A stretch of 64,000 nt of DNA from Planctomycetaceae bacterium. Lineage in GTDB: Bacteria > Planctomycetota > Planctomycetia > Planctomycetales > Planctomycetaceae. Each line of letters opens with the position of its first letter. The stretch's first letter is position 1. The translations under genes and the position numbers were made by a program. This document shows, one piece after another, positions 28,404-35,840 of the stretch. Where the stretch lies: positions 434,001-498,000 of the forward strand of contig JAWKTX010000001.1 in NCBI GenBank assembly GCA_041398825.1, in the 5' to 3' direction. The notes beneath the pieces were generated by a model. It worked only from the letters and a program-made list of their open reading frames with translations, ran no database searches and was not told the DNA's origin.

Positions 28404-28832
28404 ATGAATGGTGCATGGCCAGGGGGCCCATGTCCACAATGTGGAGATGTCATGCCAGCCCGCGTTGTTCATTGTCGGACGTGCCGAGCCCTGCTCAATT
28501 CTGAACTCACTGAAGACAGTGTTGAGATTCCCAAGTTTGTCCCGTTGCCGGAGTTAGTCGTGATTGCTGCTGCCCCTCCCCGAGGTCATTATGTCGAATG
28601 CCCCGGATGCCATGAAGAACTTCGAATTCACGTCAAGTATCAGGGGCAGAAAGTGCAATGCAAACACTGCGAGCAGGCGTTCCGCTATGACGACAGCGTG
28701 AAAATCATTGCCATGTATACGCAGTGTCCGCATTGTGCAAAAGAGCTGAGGGCGGCCATGAAACACGTCGGAACCAGGGTCGGTTGCCGGTTTTGCGCTG
28801 GACATATCGAACTGCTGAAGACGCCGCAGTGA
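28404..28832 (+). CDS. Triple zinc-ribbon protein of unknown function
   Basis: This 142-residue protein carries three CxxC...CxxC ribbons. The first is CPQCGDVMPARVVHCRTC (near residues 10-27), the second CPGCHEELRIHV...CKHCEQAF (middle), and the third CPHCAKELRAAMKHVG...CRFC (near the end). Each could bind one zinc. The second and third look like repeats of one unit. No catalytic domain is present, so a nucleic-acid or protein-binding role is only a guess. ATG at 28404 has AAAGGATC upstream at good spacing. It reads away from the FHA regulator and its end lies 105 bases from the convergent end of pheS. Confidence 0.8.
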   Translation: MNGAWPGGPCPQCGDVMPARVVHCRTCRALLNSELTEDSVEIPKFVPLPELVVIAAAPPRGHYVECPGCHEELRIHVKYQGQKVQCKHCEQAFRYDDSVKIIAMYTQCPHCAKELRAAMKHVGTRVGCRFCAGHIELLKTPQ

Positions 28833-28937
28833 GCCAGAATGCTGTCTCGGATACGGAATTCACCGATGTCCCCTGCCCCTTCCGCGTTGGCGGTATCCCG
28901 GCAAAGCAGTCATGACAGGGTGTGCTGCGACGACAGA

Positions 28938-29944
28938 TCAGAACTGTGAGAGAAAACGGATGTCATTCTCGTAGAATCGTCGGATGTCATCGACTCCGTA
29001 GTGTTTCATGCAGAACCGTTCGATTCCCAGGCCGAATGCGAATCCTGAAAATTCTTCCGGGTCGTAGCCAACAGCTTTGAAGACATTAGGATCGACCATC
29101 CCGGCGCCCCCGATTTCCATCCAGTTGTCGCCCCATTTCATGTCGACTTCCACAGATGGTTCTGTGAAAGGAAAGAATGACGGACGGAAGCGGATTTCAA
29201 CATCGGGGCCAAGAAAGCTGCGTGCAAAAAGGCTGAGGACCGTCTTCAGCTGTGCCATTGTTACATGGCGATCGACGAGCAGACCTTCCATCTGGTGAAA
29301 CATACACGAGTGTGTCTTGTCCATGGTATCCGGGCGATAGACCCGTCCAAGAGAGACGATCCTCACCGGAGGCTGGCTCGTTTCCATGGTTCGGATTTGT
29401 ACGGTGGAAGTCTGGCTTCTGAGGAGTACCGGTCCGCCGGCGAATTTTGAAGCGCAGGCAATGTAGAAGTTATCCAGCGGGTCACGTGCGGGATGATCTT
29501 CGGGGATATTCAGTGACTCGAAGTTGTGGCGTTCGTCCTCAAGTTCGGGGCCTTCAACAACGGTAAAGCCAAACCGTCCCATGAGTTCCCGGAACTCAGC
29601 AATTGTCTGGGTGATGGGGTGCAGTTTGCCGATTGTTATTTTTTCGCCGGGCAGAGTGACGTCGAAGTCGCTGGAAGCAGCCTTGGCGGTTTCTGCCAGC
29701 TCAGCCTGCCGCCTTTCCATCGCTTCCGTAACGGCCACTCGAACTTCATTGAAACGTTTGCCGACGCGGGGCTTTTCGTCGGGGGATGCCTTTCCCACCT
29801 GCTTCTGGAGATCCCGGACGCGGCCGTTCTTCTGACCCATGAACTCCACCGCACGGCTTCAAGCTCTGCCGCATTGCCTGCGCGCTGAAGTGCATTGAGA
29901 GCTGCTTGTTCGAATTCATCAAACGCAGAAAGGATGTCGCTCAT
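28938..29944 (-). CDS. pheS: Phenylalanyl-tRNA synthetase alpha subunit with apparent -1 frameshift
   Basis: This is the alpha subunit of PheRS, which charges tRNA-Phe with PheT. Class II motifs are present. Motif 2 is QTSTVQIRTMETSQPPVRIVSLGRVYR and motif 3 is GLGIERFCMKHYGVDDIR, with HPITQTIAEFRELMGRFGF between. The first 33 codons (MSDILSAFDEFEQAALN to EAVR, from ATG 29944) are in one frame and the rest, from VEFMGQKNGRVRDLQ, is in another. The break lies at about 29849-29850 (minus strand GTGCGGTGGAG). Inserting one G gives the expected EAVRVEFMG. This could be a sequencing error or a real mutation. pheT is not adjacent. Confidence 0.9.
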
Positions 29945-30008
29945 GGTTCAAAACACTTTAAAGCGTTGTGGCGTTCGTGATTGTTCCTGCCCGGTGCCAA
30001 AGAAAACA

Positions 30009-30036
30009 GGCGAGGATCCTGTGGAGGATGCTCGCC
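30009..30036 (-). terminator. Intrinsic terminator after rplT
   Basis: On the minus strand GGCGAGCATCCT pairs with AGGATCCTCGCC around a 4-base loop, with one mismatch inside the stem, and is followed by TGTTTTC. It lies between the rplT stop (30082) and the pheS start (29944), so most ribosomal-protein transcripts should end before pheS. Confidence 0.75.
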
Positions 30037-30081
30037 CGTCGATTCTTTTCGATGTCACACTGTTCGACGTCGTACTGCGGA

Positions 30082-30453
30082 TCAGGCAGCCGCCGTCGTT
30101 GCACCCTTGGCTTCACGCACGGCTGCAACAATCTCATCAAAAACAGCCGGCGATGCGATCGCCAGTTCGCTGAGTGATTTTCGGTTGAGCCCGATATTTG
30201 CCAGAGTCAGTCCATGAATGAACTCAGAGTAGGACATTCCTCGCTCGCGGCATGCCGCAGTGAGTCGAGTGATCCACAGAGCGCGGAACTCTCGCTTCTT
30301 CACTCTTCGATCGCGCGTCGCGAACGCTCGGGAGCGGATAATGGTTTCTTTAACTGTTCGCAGCAACTTGCTGCGTCCACCCACGTTGCCGCGAGCCTCT
30401 TTAAACAGTCGCTTTTTCGAACGTCGTCGCGCTTTACCTAACCGAACACGCAT
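30082..30453 (-). CDS. rplT: 50S ribosomal protein L20
   Basis: This 123-residue protein is a typical bacterial L20, needed early in 50S assembly. It starts MRVRLGKARRRSKKRLFKEARG. Conserved RVKKREFRALWITRLTAACRERGMSYS and FIHGLTLANIGLNRKSLSELA follow. A short Ala-rich tail (AKGATTAAA) ends the protein. It is 40 bases downstream of rpmI and surely co-transcribed with it. infC, the usual upstream neighbour, is absent here. Confidence 0.98.
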   Translation of the reverse strand: MRVRLGKARRRSKKRLFKEARGNVGGRSKLLRTVKETIIRSRAFATRDRRVKKREFRALWITRLTAACRERGMSYSEFIHGLTLANIGLNRKSLSELAIASPAVFDEIVAAVREAKGATTAAA

Positions 30454-30493
30454 CTTACCGAGCCTTCAGGGAAGACGATTCAATAAAAACAAA

Positions 30494-30694
30494 TCACAGA
30501 CTGGGGCGAAGGGCTTCTACGATGTTGCGGGCATCTTTGCCAGCTACAACACCGTCCTGACGCAAACCGCGACGTCGTTTGCCACTTTTGTGGCTCATGA
30601 TGTGGCCGCGGAAAGCCTTGCGGTGCTTTGCCTTGCCGGAAGCAGTGATCTTGAATCGCCGCTTCATTCCTTTATGGGTCTTTTGCTTGGGCAT
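30494..30694 (-). CDS. rpmI: 50S ribosomal protein L35
   Basis: This 66-residue basic protein is ribosomal protein L35. MPKQKTHKGMKRRFKITASGKAKHRKAFRGHIMSHKS contains the family signature, followed by KRRRGLRQDGVV. ATG at 30694 has GGGACGGAA directly upstream. A longer frame from 30868 is an artefact because it would add 58 unrelated residues. It precedes rplT by 40 bases, and a candidate promoter lies at 30755-30784. Confidence 0.96.
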   Translation of the reverse strand: MPKQKTHKGMKRRFKITASGKAKHRKAFRGHIMSHKSGKRRRGLRQDGVVAGKDARNIVEALRPSL

Positions 30695-30754
30695 TTCCGT
30701 CCCCATGACAGAAAACTGAACTGATGTATATGCTTTCGAATGAAAGAGCCGGGG

Positions 30755-30784
30755 AGTATAGCGGTCATCTTTCATGGTTGTAAA
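30755..30784 (-). promoter_or_regulatory. Candidate sigma-70 promoter of rpmI-rplT
   Basis: On the minus strand TTTACA (30784-30779) and TATACT (30760-30755) are separated by 18 bases. Transcription would start near 30748, leaving a leader of about 55 bases before the rpmI ATG. It is a motif match only. No leader structure was identified. Confidence 0.45.
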
Positions 30785-30986
30785 GCAGCTTGCGGACGGA
30801 AGAAGAATTTTCCAATCCTGATCAACGCGAATCAACGCTGTATCGGCAGGCTGGCAGTGTTCCCGCAACGAATCTTGATCGCAAGAACGGCATTCGCAGG
30901 AATCGATTGTGGTCTCTGACAGAATTCATTCAAGCCCGGTGCAGCGTCTGGAAGCCAGTATGCGGGGACTTGCCCGGAAAAAAGAA

Positions 30987-31013
30987 GGGCGAGCTTCACA
31001 AGGAAGCTCGCCC
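30987..31013 (-). terminator. Intrinsic terminator of the degenerate activator gene
   Basis: GGGCGAGCTTC pairs perfectly with its complement (11-bp stem, 5-base loop). On the minus strand it is followed by TTCTTTTTT. It lies about 150 bases after the stop at 31160 and ends that leftward transcript before the ribosomal-protein promoter. Confidence 0.85.
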
Positions 31014-31159
31014 ATCGGGAGGAGGGAGTTGCGTTTGCTTTCATTGTGCCTGAGGACGGAGAGGGCAACCCACCTTTGCCGTCGCTTCTTCATCGCTTCC
31101 GCTCTTCTGCTTCACACACTGCTCACGTTGTGTGAGCGGGATACGGAAGCGTCGCCGGA

Positions 31160-32692
31160 CTAAGCAGCTCTGCGCTGTTCGTCCATAGAGTGGTTGATTG
31201 CGACGGCAGCAACCGCTGCAACACCACTGCCAGGCCGCTTGATGTTGGAGCCTGGGCCGCCTCGTGGCGGATATCCGTATTCCCGGAGTTTCCCGGATAA
31301 CGTGCGAAGTCCGATTTTCAGAATCTGAGCCGTTCGTTCACGGTTACCGTTGCAGCGTGCGAACGTTGATTCGATCAGTTTTCGTTCCATTTCGCGGAGA
31401 GTCATGCCAACGCCATCAACGCCTTCTTCATCGGGAGAGGCATTCTGCAGCCACGGCAGCAGATCGTCCGGACCGATGCATTCTGTAATGTCTACGGTGC
31501 AGGCCCGTTCGATGACATTCTGCAGCTCCCGCACGTTGCCGGGCCATGGGTGACCTTCGAGCAGCTGGAGACCTTCGATGCTGACGCGTCGCGGGGGTCT
31601 GCCCTCTTTCAACGCAATCTGGCTGATAAAGTGTTCGACAAGTAGTGGGATATCATTCTGCCGGACTCGCAGCGGTGGCGACTGCAAAGTGATACCGCTC
31701 AGATGTTGCAGCAGGTCATCGCGGAAACGGCCTTCCATGGCCAGTCGATTCAGGTCACCGTGCGTGGCCGCGATGAACCGAATGTTGGGTCCGTCCTGAG
31801 TGCCCTGCAATACGGCTGCTGCCCGTTGTTCGAGCAACTGTGCCAGGCGTCGCTGGAACGGCAAGGCGACCGTGTCGACATTGTCGAGAAGGATAGACCC
31901 GCCTTCGGCCATTCTGAGGTAGCCGGGGAATCCATCGTCAGTTGCATCGCCGAACAATTGAAGTTCGAGAGTTTCAACGGAATGCAGGCTGCAATCAATT
32001 CGCAGAAAGGGTCGGGATGCCCGTCGACTGCACCGATGCAGACCTTCCGCGATCAGCGTCGTGCCACTTCCCGGTTCGCCGCGAACAAGGACCGTTCGAT
32101 CGTCGTCTGCAGCAATTCGAATACTTTCACGCAGCGACTGCATGGCTGGCGTACTGCCGACGAGATCCATCAGGTTACGATTGAGCAACTGTCGACGCAG
32201 TTTTTCATTCTCCCGGATCAGATCTCCCCTGCGGAGGGCATTCAGCAGTGCTGCTCCAAAGCGGCTTGCAGTGTAGGGACGTTCAATCACTTCGCATTCG
32301 AAGGTCGGAACAGTTTCGCGACCCCAGCGAGAATCTTCGCCAACGATGCAGAGAACCTGGGCAGCTTTTGAATGGCTGCGGATCGCCGCGTTGACTTCCT
32401 GCATGCGGGAGACGTTGTCGGCGTCATCAATAATGCAGCAGCTGAACTCTTGTCGGCTCAAATGAAAGAGCATGGCATCGGGGCTGTCTGTTTCACAGAC
32501 GTTCATGCCACGCTTGCGGACATCATCCGCAAGTAATTGTCTCGCACCTGGTCGCGGCGAGAAAACAAGCACGCTGCGAGTCGGGGATTCTGTTTCGGGA
32601 GCAGTGGGCTGATCGGGAGAGCTCGCTTGAACTGCGGTTGGGAAACGCAGTATCTGCGGCTCACGATGAGCACCAGGAGGGAACTCGTTCAT
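31160..32692 (-). CDS. Degenerate sigma-54-activator-like regulator (pseudo-EBP)
   Basis: This 510-residue protein has the layout of an NtrC-type regulator. A receiver-like domain (residues 35-145) comes first, then an AAA+-like domain (about 175-415), then a Fis-type HTH (NRERTAQILKIGLRTLSGKLREYG). The key residues are gone. Walker A reads GEPGSGTT near 206 (Lys replaced by Thr), and the GAFTGA loop is replaced by ATDDGFPGYL near 246. Walker B reads LLDNVD near 269 (Glu replaced by Asn). The receiver keeps IIDDAD but has ERPY where Lys-Pro is expected. It should bind DNA but not hydrolyse ATP or activate sigma-54. ATG 32692 has GAGGAC upstream. Confidence 0.9.
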   Translation of the reverse strand: MNEFPPGAHREPQILRFPTAVQASSPDQPTAPETESPTRSVLVFSPRPGARQLLADDVRKRGMNVCETDSPDAMLFHLSRQEFSCCIIDDADNVSRMQEVNAAIRSHSKAAQVLCIVGEDSRWGRETVPTFECEVIERPYTASRFGAALLNALRRGDLIRENEKLRRQLLNRNLMDLVGSTPAMQSLRESIRIAADDDRTVLVRGEPGSGTTLIAEGLHRCSRRASRPFLRIDCSLHSVETLELQLFGDATDDGFPGYLRMAEGGSILLDNVDTVALPFQRRLAQLLEQRAAAVLQGTQDGPNIRFIAATHGDLNRLAMEGRFRDDLLQHLSGITLQSPPLRVRQNDIPLLVEHFISQIALKEGRPPRRVSIEGLQLLEGHPWPGNVRELQNVIERACTVDITECIGPDDLLPWLQNASPDEEGVDGVGMTLREMERKLIESTFARCNGNRERTAQILKIGLRTLSGKLREYGYPPRGGPGSNIKRPGSGVAAVAAVAINHSMDEQRRAA

Positions 32693-33199
32693 GATGTCCT
32701 CAATCTGTGAGCAGAGAGTGGAGAGACGGAGGCAGGACGGTGGGAGAGGAGAATCCAGCATCGAACAAAAACACCCTCTCCGCTTGAGATTGGCAGAGAC
32801 GGATTTCAATTCTTTGCGAATTGGATTCTTTGTTCCAGGGTGGAACGATTGAGAGGAGAACTGAAAGGTTTTGGGCTGGCGAAGACTCGCTTCCCGTGTG
32901 AGAGGCCGAGTGATATCCGGACTCGGCAGAAAGTGTCAACACGTTTTCACAACGATTAGACCAAAACTTTCGTGCATTTGTAAGAATTGCTATCAACAGT
33001 CACACAGACTCGCAGGCAGCTGGCTGTTGAACGGCATTTCCTGCCGGATCAATGGTACTTCGGCCGGAACCTGTTTCGGCGTGACAGTGTTCGCTCAGTC
33101 AGTAGCCGAAGGATCTTTGCAACAGGCAACAGGCAACAGGCAGTAGGCCGTGCATGCGCAATGCGACTCCATTCTCCGGGAAGCACTATCTGCCAGCAA
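32693..33199. other. Upstream region of the degenerate activator gene
   Basis: About 500 bases, with no convincing gene. It holds the promoter of the leftward regulator, but no clear boxes were picked. At about 33117-33147 a short direct repeat of CAACAGG (three to four copies, slightly varied) lies near the downstream terminator of the next gene. I see no protein-coding content. Confidence 0.45.
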
Positions 33200-33226
33200 A
33201 ATGAGGCCAGCATTGCTGGCCTCATT
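33200..33226 (-). terminator. Hairpin terminator of the YHS-domain gene
   Basis: AATGAGGCCAG and CTGGCCTCATT form an 11-bp stem around a 5-base loop, 39 bases after the stop of the leftward gene at 33265. The minus-strand tail is only TTTGC after the stem, so strength is uncertain. Confidence 0.65.
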
Positions 33227-33264
33227 CGCATCGTTGATCAGCGATCCGGACTGCTGTCGACGTC

Positions 33265-35457
33265 TTAGTACTGATTCGCGAAACGCGCTGGATTCTCGGA
33301 GAACAGATTCATCGTTTCCCGGGAACTGAAGAAGTAGAGCCGGTCGCGGAACCACAAAGAGTAGTCCAGCATACCTTCGGTCTCTTCTCCGGTGTTGACA
33401 AGCAGAACGATGTCTCGTCCTCCGGCAGCAGGGGCATAACGCGACGGATTCGCTTCAAAGGCGGCCTTTGCTCGAGACGATGAAAACTGGTATTCCTGCA
33501 GCCCGAATGTTCCTGTGAATTCTTCCCGGGCGTCAACCAGTTCCCGATGGTCACGCAGTTCCACGGGGCAGAAGCCTTTGAAACCTGCTCGGCCGGCCCG
33601 ATCCCGAATCTGATTTCGCTGGTGTTCACGGCGTGCCTGATCTGCCGTCACCGACGCCGCCACAGCACCGGCATTCGAAATGGTCCTGGGACGTTGTTCT
33701 TCGGGCGTGGTTTGACTGAATGCAGACTCTTCCCGTGTGTTTGTCACAGGCGTTGCCTGCACGCTGCTGGTCGATGACTTCACTGAATCTTCGGGTGCGG
33801 AAGCCTCTTCAACGGGTGGCAGTTCAATTCCGGGAAGCTCTTCTGAAAACTCTTCCATCGGTGGCACCGGCTCGCCAACCAACAGTCCTCCATCGGATGA
33901 CGGTGATTCGTCCTGAACGAAGAATTCATCATCGGACATTGGTAGCTGAACTCCGGTGAACGGATTGGAAATGGGCATGTCTGCCGTGGCGGTTATTCCC
34001 GTTTCGGATCCGGATTGTTGATTGCCAGCCTGGGCATCGGGAGCAGCCACTTCCGGGGCCTCCTGTGCTGGTGAGATGGTCTGTTCAGAACCAAAATTTC
34101 CGGCGTTTGCTGCAATGTCAGAATCTGTTTCCTGCGTTGGAAGTTCGCGAGTCTGGCCGGGGATTTCAATCAGCGAATCCAGGTCCAGCACTTCCGGATC
34201 ACCCTCCAAAATGCCGTTCTCAACGACACTGTTTTCGAATGGATCGACGAAATCACTCGGGGCAGGTGCGACAGGCGCGGGAGTGATCGGTGTGCGATCG
34301 ACCGGCGGATGTTGACTTTGGCCCATTGATGCGGCGGCTGAAGCTGTGCTTGTCGTTGCCGATGGCATCGGAGTTGGCGCTGCCGTGTAGCCCTGAACGA
34401 ACGAAGGTGCTGTGCCTGGCTGTACGTACTGAGGGAATCGATTGGGTGGCTGAAGTGTTGTTGTTCGATTGCCAGCCACTGGCATTCCGTTTTGCTGCCC
34501 ATGCGGGATTCCCGGTCGCTGTGCCGTCACGGGATTGGGATTGTATGACGGCGGATTCGTAGAGGGTGAATTCGTGCGAGCGCCATTCAGATTCGGTGTC
34601 TGCGCCATCTGTCCGGAGTGAGCTTTGGAGGCCTGATTTGCCTGCCCGATCATCGGACTGCCCGGTGGTCGAGCCGGGGAGCCTGGCTGCACCGAACGCT
34701 GCTGTGGGCTGCCCGGGGGAGGCGCAGAGTAGGTGGACAAATGCGATGCCGGGGATGTGGGGGTGACTGGTTTTGCGGCCGGAGTTTGCGGGCTGGATTC
34801 TCCCCGCAGCTTCCCAACAAATTTCTGGAAGAAGTTCTTCTTCGGCGGCGGCGTAGCGGGACGCTGTTGGGGAGCCATCCCCTGCCCCGTGCCGGCCACC
34901 GGGGCGGTAGCAGTGCCCGCGAATGGCTGTTGCGATGGGACTTGCGCGTTTTGCCCATTGACTCCGGAATTCTGAACCATCCCGGGCGGAGTCTGAGTGA
35001 CGACTCGGGTGTTCGGGTTGTTCTGCAGATTGTTCTGGGGGTTGTTATGTGTCATCTGCTGGGTTTGTGGTGCAAAACCGTTCATTTGTGGCATTGGACG
35101 TCCACTCTCATGAAACAGGCGCTGCAATTCGCTCATCACGGCCGGATTGGAGGCTCCCGATGGTTGGGAATTCGTTGCCTGGTACTGGACAGGCTGGATT
35201 CCTCGTGGGAACCCGCCTTGCGCGGTGGCGTTCGCCGATATCACGGGTTGCGTTGCAGGCGCGTTCGACACTTGTGGCCCATGCGGCTGTCGTGCCATAT
35301 TACCGCTCGTTTGAGTTGGAACGGGACGAAGTGGCCTTTGTCGGGCTCTCCAGCCGGTCGTTTCGTCGCCATTCGCGCTATTTGTGATTGGGGCGGCATA
35401 CGCTGAAGTGAGCGATGCGGTGAGGAGCAGATTTCGAACCAGCTTGCGAGTAGTCAT
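33265..35457 (-). CDS. Secreted Pro/Gln-rich protein with tandem YHS-like domains
   Basis: This 730-residue protein starts with a signal peptide (MTTRKLVRNLLLTASLTSAYAAP). About 500 residues follow of low-complexity sequence rich in Pro, Gln, Asn, Ser and Thr, probably disordered, with acidic patches at 420-560. The C-terminal 130 residues carry two copies of a YHS-like unit. The first is GFCPVELRDHRELVDA...YQFSSSRAKAAFEANPSRYAP and the second is GMLDYSLWFRDRLYFFSSRETMNLFSENPARFA. Similar tandem YHS ends occur in other planctomycete secreted proteins, and the role is unknown. ATG 35457 has AGGGA upstream and is preferred over a longer frame from 35511. Confidence 0.88.
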   Translation of the reverse strand: MTTRKLVRNLLLTASLTSAYAAPITNSANGDETTGWRARQRPLRPVPTQTSGNMARQPHGPQVSNAPATQPVISANATAQGGFPRGIQPVQYQATNSQPSGASNPAVMSELQRLFHESGRPMPQMNGFAPQTQQMTHNNPQNNLQNNPNTRVVTQTPPGMVQNSGVNGQNAQVPSQQPFAGTATAPVAGTGQGMAPQQRPATPPPKKNFFQKFVGKLRGESSPQTPAAKPVTPTSPASHLSTYSAPPPGSPQQRSVQPGSPARPPGSPMIGQANQASKAHSGQMAQTPNLNGARTNSPSTNPPSYNPNPVTAQRPGIPHGQQNGMPVAGNRTTTLQPPNRFPQYVQPGTAPSFVQGYTAAPTPMPSATTSTASAAASMGQSQHPPVDRTPITPAPVAPAPSDFVDPFENSVVENGILEGDPEVLDLDSLIEIPGQTRELPTQETDSDIAANAGNFGSEQTISPAQEAPEVAAPDAQAGNQQSGSETGITATADMPISNPFTGVQLPMSDDEFFVQDESPSSDGGLLVGEPVPPMEEFSEELPGIELPPVEEASAPEDSVKSSTSSVQATPVTNTREESAFSQTTPEEQRPRTISNAGAVAASVTADQARREHQRNQIRDRAGRAGFKGFCPVELRDHRELVDAREEFTGTFGLQEYQFSSSRAKAAFEANPSRYAPAAGGRDIVLLVNTGEETEGMLDYSLWFRDRLYFFSSRETMNLFSENPARFANQY

Positions 35458-35840
35458 TTTGTCGTCCCTGAAGAATGACAAACGGCTTCGAGCTGGTGAC
35501 GGATGGCCCATCCACTAATTCGACCACCAGCTGTGAAACGCGTTCGTAATGGCGCTGCTGGTTCTTATCGTCTGTTCCGAAAGGCCGGGTTGTTCTGCTT
35601 GCTCCGGTTTTGCCGTCGTCACGACAGACAGTACTCGTGAATCAGGAACAATCGGGATGACCCTGAGAATTGCCCTATATGCCCTAAATTAACGGAGCCT
35701 GCGGTCCGCGCCTTTCACATGTTGGCAAGAAAGCGTCGACACTGTCATTCCGCGTCGACACTGTCATTCCGCGTCGACACTGTCATTCCGCGTCGACACT
35801 GTCATTCCGCGTCGACACTGGCCATCGGCATGGTACAACG
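35458..35840. other. Intergenic region with 19-bp tandem repeats
   Basis: About 380 bases lie between the starts and ends of two leftward genes, the protease gene ending at 35841. Apart from the 19-bp repeat array (35733-35820) I see no gene. The left part should include the promoter of the YHS-domain gene. Confidence 0.5.
35733..35820. repeat. 19-bp tandem repeat, about 4.6 copies
   Basis: The unit GCGTCGACACTGTCATTCC occurs four times head to tail (35733, 35752, 35771, 35790) with no mismatch and then partly (35809-35820). Each unit contains the palindrome GTCGAC. There are no spacers, so it is not a CRISPR array. It lies just after the stop of the protease gene at 35841. Confidence 0.97.

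Noticed and set aside
29847..29849. GTG at 29849 as the normal pheS start
   Set aside because: The 33 codons upstream in the other frame match the PheS N-terminus and have a proper ATG, so the short form is more likely a frameshift effect.
34618..35406. 262-codon forward frame opposite the YHS-domain gene
   Set aside because: It is a Trp/Arg/Gly-rich product of the antisense of low-complexity Pro/Gln sequence.
35733..35820. CRISPR array
   Set aside because: Repeats abut with no spacers and there are no cas genes.
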